Assembly (NCBI GenBank): GCA_964006375.1
Contig: OZ023267.1
Span: 21,325,739-21,389,738, forward strand
DNA from: Tillus elongatus
Taxonomy: Eukaryota > Arthropoda > Insecta > Coleoptera > Cleridae
Length of the DNA: 64,000 bases
Direction: 5' to 3'
The translations under genes and the position numbers were made by a program. The notes beneath the pieces are model-generated. The model saw nothing but the letters and a program-made list of their open reading frames with translations. It made no database searches and had not been told where the DNA came from. Of this stretch, positions 29,230 through 42,193 are shown piece by piece (the first letter of the stretch is position 1; each line of letters starts with the position of its first letter).

Positions 29230-29557
29230 ATGAATAAGCTATTAATCTTGTCGTTTGTAACTTACGTTACGAGTTCTCAGCCTGTCAATATAAAGTTTGT
29301 TGTGCAAAATCCAAATGAGTTTCAGATAATTCTACCTGAATCTAAAACCGTCAATAGTTTTTCTATACAAGCCGTTCATGGAAAAACAGACGAAGAAGAT
29401 GAACCCACGCAGTCAGATTTTATTGTAAACGATCACTCGATTCGGGTGTTTGGAAACAAATTTAATTTGATTAAGGGTAGCAATATCAACTACACCATAG
29501 GATACACAGATGATAAAATGATCAAAGCGTTAACTGGGACATACGTATTTGATGGGG
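29230..29557 (+). CDS. Secreted CBM39-like protein, exon 1
   Basis: ATG at 29230 opens a signal peptide (MNKLLILSFVTYVTSS) followed by about 90 residues resembling CBM39. This is the N-terminal beta-1,3-glucan-binding domain of insect beta-GRP/GNBP immune proteins: FQIILPESKTVNSFSIQAVH, GKTDEED, then FNLIKGSNINYTIGYTDD. The family's HGK(L/N)NEE and KLKxGDxIYFWTYV segments align well, but the usual WTF tryptophans are absent. The exon ends at G|GTAAGT (29557/29558) in phase 1. It likely acts outside the cell in recognising glucans, or is a diverged relative that has lost binding. Confidence 0.8.
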
Positions 29558-29639
29558 GTAAGTTTTAATAAACCAACTGATATTTTTATTCAGTAATTCT
29601 AAAGCGGTTAAGTTAGCCAAATTTTAAAATAAAAGGTAC

Positions 29640-30540
29640 AGGTTGCTTTTGACGTTGCCGAATAATCATCATCACAGTCTTAAGGCGATGTCACCTTGTC
29701 GTCGCAGCCATGACTCGCTGTTTACAGCATCCCGTTTCATTTAATTGTAGATTGCGTCCTTCATCAATTGAGACAGATTCTCTTGAAGCTTTCCTCTTGG
29801 TCTACATCTTATTTTTTCCGAGTAGTTACGTATCCTTCAATAATCTTGTTAGAAAGATACGTCTCAGATTATGTCCAACAAAAGTGGCCTTTTTTCGATT
29901 TAATTTCATGCAGCAAACAAATTTCTTCTCTTAACTTTTCTAGTATTCTAGCACAGCATAGATATATATCTAGGCTGTGATTCTAGCATATTTTATTCGT
30001 ATTTTTATCGGTGTACCTTGTCTTTGCCATTTTCCTTCAAGTCCACGCTTAAAAAGCTTTTGTTCTATTTATATCCTCCATATTTTGTCCAGATTTTCGC
30101 CTGATGTACACTCCATACGCATGACTTGATGAATCTCTTCCTCGGGCCCAAGTTAAAATATTTATTAGCGAGAAAATTAGTTCGCCTACTGAATGCTTGG
30201 TTTGTCATTGGGATCCTTCTACTCAATTATTTGCTACATTTACCATAATCCGTAATAATATTCACAAGGTACGCGGATATTTATACTTGCTTAAGTAGTT
30301 GGTTGTTAGCTTTATATTCGTTTTTGCGGTCCAATTCCTACTTATATTCATTACTTTTGATTTCGTCATAGTGATTTTTAGTTCATTTCGTCTAAATACG
30401 CCAATCAGCACTTTGAGCATCTTTTGCAATTCCTTTTCCGTGCCTCCTTTCAGCGTTGTGCCACCTGCATACCTTATACAAAGCAAACGCTGTCCATTTA
30501 TATTGATTCCTGCTGTTAGCGACTTTTTCGTAAAACGAAA
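29640..30540 (-). pseudogene. RTE-like LINE reverse transcriptase relic
   Basis: The minus strand reads ININGQRLLCIRYAGGT (30510-30460; the YADDT box mutated to YAGGT), LKITMTKSKVMNISRN, then further left NQAFSRRTNFLANKYFNLG and RKRFIKSCVWSV, with stops. This is the usual RTE-group RT C-terminal order. The catalytic aspartates are lost. Confidence 0.7.
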
Positions 30541-30570
30541 ATTCATTAATGAGGAGATCTGTGTTTCTAA

Positions 30571-30651
<81 letters not shown>

Positions 30652-30945
30652 CACACCAATAACTAAAAAAATAATGGGCCGATTTTAATGAAATTTAGTA
30701 CGCACCTTCCTTGTGTAAGTGGCTTGGATAAGTTCGTTAGCCAGGAAAATCAGACTAGTTTTTTCGGGAAAATTTTGGAGTTTCTCTCCATAAATGACAG
30801 AGCTATTACAACCAAATTTGGCACATGCGTTTTTACTTATCAAGCTTGCCCTACCTACCGACATTTAGATCTCTAAGTTAAAAGAAAAAAGAGTTATAGG
30901 CATATAAAGAAAACCATTTTGAGTGGCACCGGTGATCAGAGGAAA
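30541..30945 (+). repeat. HINE-like repeat, 3'-truncated
   Basis: AAAATTCATTAATGAGGAGA leads into (TA)n (about 30571-30647), then ATCACACCAATAACTAAAAA and GGATAAGTTCGTTAGCCAGG to about 30945. The terminal hairpin is missing; LINE copy C begins there. Confidence 0.78.
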
Positions 30946-32238
30946 GCACAAGTCCTCGGGACAAAAGAGCGGGCATAACATGATGTTCTATGTCTGGTGA
31001 CCTGGACAGTGAAAGGGTGCATTCGCCCTGTTCTCCTGGTAGATCTGTTGGGGCAGTAGGTGGAGGAACTATGGAACAAAGCTCCTCTGAGTAGTGCCCG
31101 TGCAGATATCTATAAAAGAGAGAGAGGTGACCAACGACACGTCGGTGAGCAAGGGATGGCTGCCTTTGGGTGAGGGTAGGGTCACCGATGAGACGTATAG
31201 CTCTCTTTTTAATGGAGTCAAGGATAGTAAGTGTAAAAGCGGCAGCGGCACCCCAGGTGAGGGAGCAGTATTCGAGGTTTGGCCTTATTTGTGAGGTATA
31301 TAAGGTATACAGATTAGTTGATGAAAAGTATTTGCGAGCCCGGAAGAGGAAACCTAATTTCTTAGCAGCCACTTCTGCAAATTATGTGACATGTTGGTGC
31401 CAATTGAGATTTCGATCCACAGAAATGCCAACAAGTGAACAGGACTCATTACTTTGAATAACTTGGTTGTTCATTGTGATGGGTCTAGGGCTGGTGTATC
31501 TCTTATGAGATAGAAAGCAAGACTGAGATTTGGTGAGGTTGAATTGTACAAGATTTCTACTTCCCCAGTCTAATATTTTTTTGGAGATCCACAGAGGCAG
31601 AACCCTCCATGAGTCTGCTAATTCATCTAATTGGGCTAAAGAGACAGGCTTAGAATATTGTATATTTGAGTGGAGGGTGCTGTCGTCCACGTAACTGTGA
31701 ACTGGGTTGGGTGTGCTAGAGGGGAGGTCATTGATGTGGAGAAGAAACAAAGTAGGGGTTAAAAATGAACCTTGAGGGACTCCTGCATTAATTGGATACA
31801 GTTTAGAGGAATTGCCATCTACGAACGACAACAGAAATGCTCCGGTTGGAGAGGAAATTTGCTTTCCAGGTACAGAGTTTTGGTGGTAGGTTATAGGCAA
31901 GAAGTTTGTTAAGCAGTGCTGCGTGCCAGACCTGGTCGAATACTTTGGATATGTCTGGAGCGACAATCTGGGATTCACCGTGTAGTTCCATAGGCTTGTT
32001 CCAAGAATGGGTGACAAAGGAAAGGAGGTCGCTCACGGAATCCATACTGCATGTCGTGGATTAGACTGTGTTTTTCAAGAAATTTTAGTAATTCGGTGTT
32101 TATATACTTCTTTATCACTTTAGAGACGACTGAAGGGGGAGAAATAGGGCTGTAGTTGCTAGGAAGCGATTTAGATCCTTTCTTCGGGACGGGTTGTACT
32201 CGAGCAGTTTTCCAGTTACTAGAGAATATGCCTATACT
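30946..32238 (-). mobile_element. Jockey-like LINE, copy C (truncated at both ends)
   Basis: The minus strand carries the RT core (VPQGSFLTPTLFLLHINDLP and HSYVDDSTLHS, so YADD has become YVDD) and the C-terminal part up to EQGECTLSL. It lacks the last 150 bp or so of the family 3' end and everything upstream of the RT start. Frameshifts are present. Confidence 0.88.
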
Positions 32239-32284
32239 TACTTTTCCTATTACTAAAAAAAAACTTGTTAGGAGTAGTGAATAA

Positions 32285-32525
32285 ATTTACAGGTAGTTAA
32301 ACAGTTTTGCATTTTTAATAAATTTGATTATTGTAAACAATATCCTTTTATTTTTAAGAGACCAATATAGAAGGGAGGCCGCATTTAAAGGCAAACAGAT
32401 AATTTCGGTGAGCATATCCCTAAAAAGCTCCTCTTTTTGTTTCTTGTGAAATCTGCAAGAGAAAAATAAATGTTCCAAGCCCCCGGTACTTGCCCCGTTG
32501 CAACCGCAGTCGAACATCTTTTTGA
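32285..32525 (-). pseudogene. LINE ORF C-terminal fragment
   Basis: The minus strand reads CGCNGASTGGLEHLFFSCRF followed by LNAASLLYWSLKN. Cys-rich GxxEHLFFxC ends are common at the C-terminus of R1/Jockey-type LINE proteins. It is short and its family is uncertain. Confidence 0.5.
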
Positions 32526-32851
32526 TATAGCGCGAAATAATCCATGGTTGCTTTCAACATCGACACAGCAGCCGGTTAGGCGTATCCACTAACTTAAGAA
32601 TAGTGTTTAGGTTATGTCATTCGACATTGCATCATCCAGCAGCTACTGATGAAGATAACTTCGTCACCGAAATACCTAAGCGCATAGCCCACTGTTTATG
32701 TTTTCGTAGTCTTTGGGTAGATTTTGCTTTATATGTCTGTACTATATTAATTTATACATTTTTGTTTATATTTTAAAGGCGATTGCTTATAGTTATTGTA
32801 TATTTGGCCGAAAATGTTATGTTTATACAGACGTTCACTTTCTTTTTCCAG

Positions 32852-33303
32852 ATTACCAAAATTTTAGAAGAACACGCCATGTAGAAAGAAGTTCAAGAGA
32901 AAATTCACTCTTCGACAGTAACGAGTCAGATGGTTCAATGCCTTACCGGTACCACCACAGAGACGAACACCATCCTCCATATCATGGACCTTTACCTCCA
33001 ATGCACCGTTTCAGACCTATGGGACCGGATTTTGAGAGATATCCACCACCGTTTGCAAATCCAGGACCCCATCATTTTCCTGTAATTCCCCCACACCGTC
33101 CAAGTTTTAGAGGTCATCATGGACATCATCACAACCACGAGTGTAAGAGTTGGGAGGAAGACGATAAGAGTGGATTTGATCCTATAGAAACTACAAGTAA
33201 AAGAGCACACACTACTAGACGAACCACAACGCTTCCTAAGACAACTGAAACAACTACTATTTTGCCTGATTTCGATATTGATATAAGATTTTCAGATGAC
33301 TGA
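32852..33303 (+). CDS. Secreted CBM39-like protein, exon 2 (His/Pro/Thr-rich tail)
   Basis: The exon joins in phase 1 to exon 1 (G+AT giving Asp) and encodes 150 residues to TGA at 33301-33303, for a 259-residue protein. It starts YQNFRRTRHVERSSREN. A strongly His/Pro-rich segment follows (YRYHHRDEHHPPYHGPLPPM and HHGHHHNHEC), then a Thr-rich stretch (TTRRTTTLPKTTETTTI) and an acidic end. There is no glucanase-like domain, unlike full-length GNBPs. The His cluster could bind metal and the Thr stretch could be O-glycosylated; both are inference. Confidence 0.82.
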
Positions 33304-33438
33304 ATGGCACCAGTGTATGATGACCATACTCACGAGTACAACATCATGTTTTTTTTTCTACCATTTAAATAATTGAGTGAACATCTTGGATCATTGGCAA
33401 AGATCTACATGTTTCTGTCCCACACTTCTGAATATGAC

Positions 33439-33444
33439 AATAAA
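33439..33444 (+). promoter_or_regulatory. Poly(A) signal of the CBM39-like gene
   Basis: AATAAA lies 136 bp after the stop codon, in AT-rich 3' UTR. Confidence 0.6.
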
Positions 33445-33564
33445 CATTTATGTTCAATTATCTTGCTATAATGTTAGTTCGTAAAAATTAAAGATTTTGT
33501 TATATTGATAGGGGTGTTCAGTGTTGTAACAATTTGCCTTAGTAGAGTTTTGGTATGTTATTTG

Positions 33565-33662
33565 GTCCCTTTGAAGAAACAAAATTCACCCCATAATTGA
33601 ATAAAGATTATAGTCCCTTGGAAGAAACTAAAATCACCCCATAACCGAATTAAGATTATAGT
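33565..33662 (+). repeat. 48-bp tandem duplication
   Basis: Two copies of a 48-bp unit with GAAGAAAC and ATCACCCCATAA, followed by GAT TATAGTC, lie just downstream of the gene. Confidence 0.6.
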
Positions 33663-33689
33663 CATTTTTCGATGATTGTAAAATGATAG

Positions 33690-33885
33690 TACACTTTATT
33701 GCTTTTTACAATAAGTACACTTGGAGGCTCCAAATCATCACAACACATTTTTAACCACCTGACGACCGTTCTCCTAACAAAGTTAATGTCATCAGAGGAT
33801 GAAAAATTCAGGTCTTTAAAAATTGTGTTGTGGTAATTTATGGTCTCCAAGTGAACTGATCATCACAGGTTTAAATCTTCACTTC
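33690..33885 (-). mobile_element. Short Penelope-end element (palindromic, decayed hammerhead)
   Basis: Inverted arms (ACTTGGAGGCTCCAAATCAT and its counterpart ending CTCCAAGTG) flank a hammerhead-like motif at 33758-33798 on the minus strand. CTGATGA is kept but the GAAA box has become AGAA-like, so it should be inactive. The right end shows ATCACAGGTTTAAATCTTCA, the family terminus. Confidence 0.68.
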
Positions 33886-35530
33886 GTGTTTTGTAAAGAT
33901 TTGCTGAGTATTCTAATATGCAGTATAAAACATTGTTCAAATTTTATGTTGAAATATAGTTGAGTTTTTTATTTTGAATTATTTTATATTTATGTCTCAA
34001 TACTTTTTATCATCAAAAGGTCTGATTGTCCTAATAATCTATTAACGTAGTAGTTATATATGCTCTAATGATATTGTGTATCACTAATATTTTTTTAATG
34101 AAATAAATATATTTAAGATATTTTGTAGAGTTATGGACACTTTGGTAAGTTTTATTTTAGCATCGTAAACCAGTTCCGAGAAAACGAATATTACTTAATT
34201 ATAAGTTTAGACTGTTGCATCAGGAACAGATTAGAAATGATACTGACACAAGGGCGTAAATTTACGAAATGTTAACCAAGAGGAGAGTAACCTGATATCT
34301 TAAATTTAACGTAATTATCTTATAGATATCCTGGCATGATCGCCAAAATCTGTTAATTAAATTCCAATTTACTCAATAAAAATATATTTTCCTTTAATTA
34401 CTGCCTGCTATTAATAAATTTATTTATTTTATGGTTTTCTATATCTGACAGAATATTCCCCATCAACCATGCTCTATTGCATCACACTAATAAAATTGGT
34501 ACATACTGTCAAACATTAACCTAATAATATATAACCTTCTAAATTCTAATATCACGAATTAAACAATGAACTGTCTCTACTTAGAATGGTTTGTGATTCG
34601 ATTTACTATTTCTAACGGGACTTTAGTATGAACATGATCTCTGTCTTTCTCTCTCTCCCTTTCAAAAGTGGATGTGCAATCTTGTTTACATAAAAAATCA
34701 GACAAATGTTAATATTGTCGCCTTTTATGATCTATATTAGCGTTAGTTAAACTATATATAAGTTGGATGAACATTTTCTCTACTTGATTAACTTTACAAC
34801 TTATCTGTCTTGCCACAGGTTTCTGGACCATCACTGAAATTGACACTTAAATAACTCCAGGGTATGGGTTGACCAGTAACAAATTATTATCAATAGAATT
34901 ACAGACTTTTAGAGCCCAAAGGAGTTACATTTGACCAGCTAACACTAAAAATTCCTTAATCAAATTTTTACCAACAAACCAGACTTTGATTCCAGCCATA
35001 AAATTACCGGATAATTAACGGAAATACGTTAGAAAGAAAAACCCAGGCATAGGGTTTCTTCCTTTATTCAAATAGAAGACTAGGTTATCTAATATCTGAC
35101 AGTAGTAGTTTCCAACAGTAATTACTTTTGTATTTAATTTTTTCATTAACCCAAAGACAATGAATCGACCACAATAAATAACGAGAGAATTAATCTAAAA
35201 TTTGTTCAGAAACGTTGGAATTTCAAGTTTTGTCTTATCTTGTGACCAGCAGATATAAATACGAGAAATACAATAAGATAAATTCAAGGGAGGCTCCAGG
35301 GACGACATTATACAGTACCATTGGTTTCTTATCAAAAGATAAAACATTAAACGAACAATATATTTTCAACTATTGAAAATACGACTGCGACTACTACTAC
35401 TACTACTACTACTTTTGTGTTAGGTGTTGTTGTTCGTGTGTCTAGTGCTTCAGATGGGGTTTCAATTTATATTCCATAACCTTTTTAAGCCTACTTTTAG
35501 ATATTTATATGCAGTGTGATCAAACCGTAA
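33886..35530. other. Unassigned AT-rich DNA
   Basis: No ORF, exon signature or repeat family is recognised. A short (CTA)n tract lies at about 35390-35412. Confidence 0.45.
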
Positions 35531-35532
35531 CA

Positions 35533-35610
<78 letters not shown>
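35533..35610. repeat. (TA)n microsatellite
   Basis: TA tract with one TATTATAT interruption, lying in the 3' part of an R4/Dong-like LINE and not in a HINE-like repeat. Confidence 0.9.
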
Positions 35611-35613
<3 letters not shown>

Positions 35614-36605
35614 CATGCGGTGTTAACCCTCCATCGTTCATGTAAACAAGGTGGTTTATATTTGCTTTGGTTTTAGGTATAGCTCGTCTGTTGCCATTCC
35701 CTCCATCATATGTAGGCTTCCCGTAACCCGCATCCTGAACTCTGAACCATTCTGGCTTCTGACATGATACTAGTTTTGTATTTGTCGACCCCAAAACTAC
35801 GCTGTTGCTTTTAACAGCTTCTTAAGCTGTGCTTGGTTAGCAGCAGATAATTTAATATCGTTCATGCAAAGAAGGTGGCTTATATTTGCTTTAGTTTTAG
35901 GTAGGGTTACAATAGAATAGTTACTCCAAAGGCAATGCTGTTCGTCAGAAAGTTTCAGGGCAGTGATTCTATTAAACAATGTTTTATATGTGCGCCTATA
36001 ATTTTAGAGAAAACGGGATTGGTAGTAACCTTTCTTTAAGACGTTCAACATGTTGGTTTGTGGTATTAATGATATGCAAAACTATAGTGGGCTTAACCTA
36101 ACGCCTTGGAAAATGTAACGTTTTATATCAATTGTTCCTGCTGCAAGCTCAGCTAAGCCAGAGAGACCTATAGTATAGTCTTCCCACTCTGAATCAGATG
36201 TTTTAGCAAGTGTAGGTACTTAATGTCTTCCGATTCTATTACCTTCCTCAGCAACACGTGTGGTACAGTGCCAAATGCCTTGTGGTAGTATACCTATGCT
36301 ATATGCAAATATTTTTTGGTGTTTTTAGCTATACCACTGACCACTGCGTCTATTAATGATTGTTCTTTTGCCCATTTGACTATTTTCTGCAGCCCTTTCG
36401 TTCTCCCGTATGCAGATGAGTGTCGGTAAATATTGTCAGCAATGATAGCTGCAAGCAGTTTATTAGCAGACGGTAGACATGTGATTCGTTTGTAATTTTA
36501 TGTATTAGCTACAGATTTTAACGTTTTGGAAAGTAAAAAACGCCACTCCTTCATTAAAAAGACTGGTGCTTGTCCCAGGTCATTTAGAATGTCGTTGAAA
36601 GTATC
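35600..36605 (-). pseudogene. R4/Dong-like LINE reverse transcriptase relic
   Basis: From 36605 leftwards the minus strand reads LNDLGQAPVFLMKEW, YKRITCLPSANKLLAAIIAD, VYYHKAFGTVPHVLL, GVRLSPLXFCISLIPQTNML and SHLLCMNDIKLSAANQAQL. These are the RT blocks of the R4/Dong clade, including its LLYMDDLKLY catalytic box (altered to LLCMNDIKLS). The segment around KTKANI(S/N)HL occurs twice (near 35650 and 35880), a partial duplication. Dead copy. Confidence 0.75.
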
Positions 36606-36610
36606 ACATG

Positions 36611-37457
<847 letters not shown>

Positions 37458-38740
37458 AGGCTTTTATAGCAATAATTTTGTATTTTGTATTTTGTTTGAA
37501 CCCGGGAATGATTATTATTATATTCTCCTAGAACCGTTTCTTGTCAGTGAAATGTTTTGTAGGGCTCGTTTTGAAATGAGCACTTCTTTCACATACGTTT
37601 TAATTTTTTCCTGTGGACTTATAATAAAAACATCACGTTGTAGATTCTCTGTTATTTATTATTATGATAAAAACTAATTAAAAATAAAATAATATGGAAT
37701 AGCTTATACGTATATTAAAACCGTACCTTAAATAAAGACAGAAAATTTAGGTGGTCATAGTCTTTAAATAAATTTTCAACTAATTGCTTCATTCTAATAT
37801 TTAATAGGTTGATTTTACCATTACCATAGTTGATTTTGCTTTTTTATGCCATAGCGGGATCTATATGCAGCGATTAATTCCTTTACCGACCTATTTTCTA
37901 TCTTGCTCTATGGAGGAGACATATAGCTGCGACAGTTAGCGTTATGCCGATACCTATATAGTGAAAGAAATATGCGGCCACGAAATACACAGAACACGAA
38001 ATAATAGCTTTCTTATAGATATCGCTGCTAAGCTTATACGCATACGTAAGGGATAGAACTCACTGGTAAAAGCTGGTTATAATTGTGGGTTGTCAAACTA
38101 TAATGTCATTTTTTTTTCTCACACAAAACTTAAAGTTTCTGTAAAATAATGGCGTGTTAAGACATAATTTGAAACACCTTAAACCCCTTTTCAAAAATTT
38201 AGCTTCCCATCTTAATTACCTGAATTGAAGCCCGCTAATTAGTAGGTTGAAATTTGAAAATTTACGTCAATATTGTGGATTTTTGAACAAAGATTTTTAT
38301 GGCGACTTGTCTGACGTATCCACGGTTCTTTGAATGGTTAACGAGAATGATGTTACATTTAACAAAAATAAAAACATAGGTTAATTAAGTGGATACTTAC
38401 TCTTTCAAGGGTAATTTTGACCAAAAGCTTAGATTTTTAAGACCTTCAGTGCAAAAGTCTGGTATTTGCTATCGATAGTTAATAATTAGATATCTAGATA
38501 ACGATACAATTTATAGTGTCATTGAGATAAAAAAAGAAAAAAACATGGGTAGGAAATTGTTTCAATAATGAGCAATAGTAAAACAGAACATTTCAGTTTT
38601 TTATTAATCATATAAAACACACAAAATAATGGAAATGTTACTCAAGTTGAAAAATGAATAAATCACTTAGTAGTGAATTACAAAAATATCTTATGTATTG
38701 TAAAGAATTCTTAAAAATAACCATAAACAAGTTTTTTTAA
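37458..38740. other. Unassigned AT-rich DNA
   Basis: No exon, ORF with recognisable content or known repeat seen. Confidence 0.45.
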
Positions 38741-38744
38741 ATTT

Positions 38745-41625
38745 CAACAACACACCACGAGGGCTTACAGCCTAAATACTATCGTACCGTGGGTGTCGAC
38801 AAGGAGGAAAGAGGCAACTTGTTCATTCTGGACTTGGAGGTTCAGAGGAGAAGGAAAAACATGTGCCGGCAAGGAATTCCACAACTTGGAAGTCCTCGAG
38901 ACCAAAGAGCGGGCATAACAAAATGTCCTATGTCTCGTGACCTGGACAGTAAAAGAGTGCATTCGCTCTGTTCCCCTGGTAGATCTGTTGGGGGCAGCAG
39001 GTGGAGGAACTATGGAAGAAAGCTCCTCTGAGCAGTGCCCGTGCAGATATCTATAAAAGAAAGAAAGGTCACCAACGGCACGTCGGTGGGCAAGGGATGG
39101 CAGCCTTTGGGTGAGGGTAGGGTCACTGATTAGGCGTATAGCTCTCTTCTGAATGGAGTCCAGGATAGCAAGTGTAGAAGCGGCAGCTGCATCCCAGATG
39201 TGGGAGCAGTATTCAAGGTTTGGCCTCATTTGTGAATTACATAAGGTATAGAGATTAGCTGGTGAAAAGTAGTTGCGAGCCCGGAAGAGGAAACCTAATT
39301 TCTTAGCAGCCGCTTCTGCAATTGATGTGACATGTTGGTGCCAATTGAGATTTCGATCCACAGAAATGCCAACAAGTGAAAAGGACTCATTACTTTGAAT
39401 AACTTGGTTGTTCATTGTGATGGGTCTAGAACTGGGGTACCTCGTATGAGATATAAAGCAAGACTGAGATTTGGTGGAGTTGAATTGTACAAGATTTCTA
39501 CTTCCCCAGTCTAATATTTTTTTGGAGATTCACAAAAAGAGAACCCTCCATGAGTCTGCGATCCTCATCTAATTGGGCTAAAGGGGCAGGCTAAGAATAT
39601 TGTATATTCGAGTGGATGGTGCTGTCGTCCGCGTAACTGTGAACAGGGTTGGGTGTGCTAGATAAGAGGTCATTGATATGGGGGAGAAACAAAGTAGGGG
39701 CTAAAGCTGAACCCTAAGGGACTCCTGCATTAATTGTATACAGTTTAGAGGAATGGCCATCCACAACAGAAATGCTCCGGTTGGAGAGGAAATTTGCTGT
39801 CCAGGTACAAAGTTTTGGTGGTAGGCCATAGGCCGGAAGTTTATTAAGCAGCGCTGCGTGACAGACCTGGTCGAATGCTTTGGATATGACTAGAGCGACA
39901 ATCTGGGATTCACCGTGTAGTTCAATAGACTTGTTCCAAGAATGGGTGACAAAGAAAAGGAGGTCGGCAGTTGATCTGCGCTGTTGGAATCCATACTGCC
40001 TGTCGTGGATTAGTCTGTGTTTTTCAAGAAATTTTAGTAATTCGGTGTTTCTATACTCTTCCATCACTTTAGAGACGACCAAAAAGAGGGAAATAGGCCT
40101 GTAGTTGCTAGGAAGCGCTTTGGATCCTTTCTTGGGGACGGGTTGTATTCGAGCAGTTTTTCAGTTACTAGGGAATATTTTCCTATCGTAAGGTGTCTAA
40201 AACAGACAAGTCAGGACAGGAGCAAGTTCTGGTGCCCATTTTTTTGAAAACAATTGCTGGGATCTTGTCAAGACCAGAGGCTTTCCTGGTATTAAGAGAA
40301 GAGACCATCTTTCGTACCTTTTTAGTTTTAAGAATGATATCCGTCATTTTATGCGCAACATAGGGGACTGTTGGTGGTTGAACGTTTGAAGGTGGTTTGA
40401 GAGTATAATTGCCGACGAACAACGAGGCAAAAAGTCTAGCGTTGCCCAGGGCGGCAGAAACAATTTCATCCCCTGAAACAAGAGGTGGGAACGTGTTCTT
40501 GCAGAAATTATTTTAATAGACATATTTAGCAAGAGTCCAGAAGGGTTTGCTACCGTTGGAGCTTGAGAGGACTTTGTTTTTGATGTGGTTATTAAACTAG
40601 TTTTTTGCCTCAGAAAGAATGCGGACATAGCGGTCTCTTGCGTCGTTAAATGCTTGACGGTTTTCTTGACTGGGATTGTGTAGAAGCTTTTTGTGAGCTT
40701 TCACCTTTTCAAATCTGACCGTGTCGCAGGATTTATAGAACCAGTGCTTTTTAGTGGCTGAAGAGGTTTTCTGTGTACGTGGAATAAATAATTCCATGCC
40801 AGCTTGGATAATTTCGGTGACGTTTTGTGAGATATCAGAGGGGTCAGGATGAGAGAAGCAGACAGACGCCCATGGAAATGAGGAAAAGTAATCCCGCATT
40901 TCGTCCTAGGTCGCGGAGTTGTAGTGCCAAACGATACGTGGGTGTGATAACTGTGTGACCTCGGGTTGCGTTGCGCAGGAAGCAGTGACCATGCCGTGGT
41001 CTGAGCGACCAAGGGGGGCGGTGACTGATATTTTATAGTATTCAGGTTTTGTAGTAAGAAGGAGATCCAAGGGATTTGAGCTGTGTTTGGCATGCGAGGA
41101 AAGTAAGTAGGTTGCTAAACCATATTGGTTAAAGAGTTGCTGACTGCAAAGGCCTCCGCTGCTCTCCCTTGTGGATCGGTTTTTGAAGATCCTAGCCATT
41201 TCTCATTATGGACATTGAAGTCACCAGGAATAGTGACTTCGGAGGAAGGATATTCAGAAATCCGATGGTCGGTTTTTTCAGAAAGGTAGTCGAAGAGCTG
41301 GACAAAGTTGTTGTCAGAAGGGGACCGGTAAATGCAACAGATGAATTTAGTTGCAGCCCTGAGAGAGAGTTTCATCCAAAGTATGTCTTTTCTTCCAGCT
41401 TCTACATTGGGGAGTATGGTGTAGGGTAGATTGCTCCGGACGTATGCGCACACGCCTACATGCAATCTAAAGAAAGTAAGGAGCTCATACCCCGGGAAAT
41501 TAAGGTGATTAGTGGCTGTTTTGGCACTGATTTGGGTTTCGGTCAGGAAGAGGATTTGGGGTCTATTAGCCCGGAGAAAATGGTGGACGGAGTTCAGGTC
41601 ACAAAGGGTTGTGATATCTAACACA
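38745..41625 (-). mobile_element. Jockey-like LINE, copy D (longest copy)
   Basis: The minus strand covers the APE endonuclease (MLDITTLCDLNSVHHFLRAN, then LFLTETQIS and IPGDFNVHNEKWLGSS, 41624-41115), the linker (40899-40597), the RT start (SGLDKIPAI), RT blocks (RQYGFQQRRSTADLLFFVTH near 40020) and the C-terminus (39415-38765). The ORF is split by frameshifts, and the YADD region near 39630 is damaged. The 3' end is near 38745. Confidence 0.9.
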
Positions 41626-41629
41626 ACTA

Positions 41630-41850
41630 GTACCTACTCCTCCAGATCTTTTGAAGTAACAGTTGGGGTATCACAGAAAACAGTTCTTGTACCTACGATG
41701 TACATTTTTCGTGCGAACCGCCTACTTCAGCAAATAGCGTATCAATCGGAAAATAACACTAATCCAGACAACAAAAGAGCGGCCACCTCCTATACTAATG
41801 ATACCAACTTTTTACTGGATGGCATTGCGATTGATAATGACGAAACTTAG
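41630..41850 (+). pseudogene. Short LINE RT fragment
   Basis: The + strand reads EVTVGVSQKTVLVPTMYIFR and SYTNDTNFLLDG, matching RT motif B (GVPQGTVLGP) and a decayed YADDTN box. Confidence 0.55.
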
Positions 41851-42193
41851 GCTTAACCAGAAAACTATTTTAAAAAAAACTTGCACTCAATAAATTTAAG
41901 TCAGCATGCGTGCATTTTAAGTCCTTGATTTAAAAGACATGTATCAAATGTACTAACCTTTTCACACAAAAATTCAAACTAGTCATTTTCGTATTATGTG
42001 GGTCATTCGGAATATAATTTATAGTAGTGGTTCCTTCCTATGGGCATCAAATTTAAAGTTTCTTTATTTTTAGTAACTAGTACATGTACTAAGTGAAGAT
42101 TGGAACCTGTGATGAGCACTGCTAAGTACACTTGGAGAACCCAAATCACCACGGAATCAACGACGTTCAGAAGAGAAAAATCGGAAAAAAACT

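Larger units (their letters stand above)
29558..32851 (+). other. Intron of the CBM39-like gene
   Basis: The intron has a GTAAGT donor and a TTTCTTTTTCCAG acceptor and is about 3.3 kb long. It contains an RTE-like relic, a HINE-like repeat, Jockey-like copy C and another LINE end, listed separately. Confidence 0.82.

Noticed and set aside
32655..32690. CTGATGAAGATAACTTCGTC followed by ACCGAAA, hammerhead-like at first sight
   Set aside because: The hairpin pairs through the CTGATGA box itself (GATGAAG with CTTCGTC), so core and stem II geometry do not fit; no cleavage triplet or stem I pairing.
32713..33303. A separate gene starting at 32713 (MGRFCFICLYYINLYIF)
   Set aside because: The part before 32852 is intron sequence; the AG acceptor and phase match to exon 1 give a better gene model.
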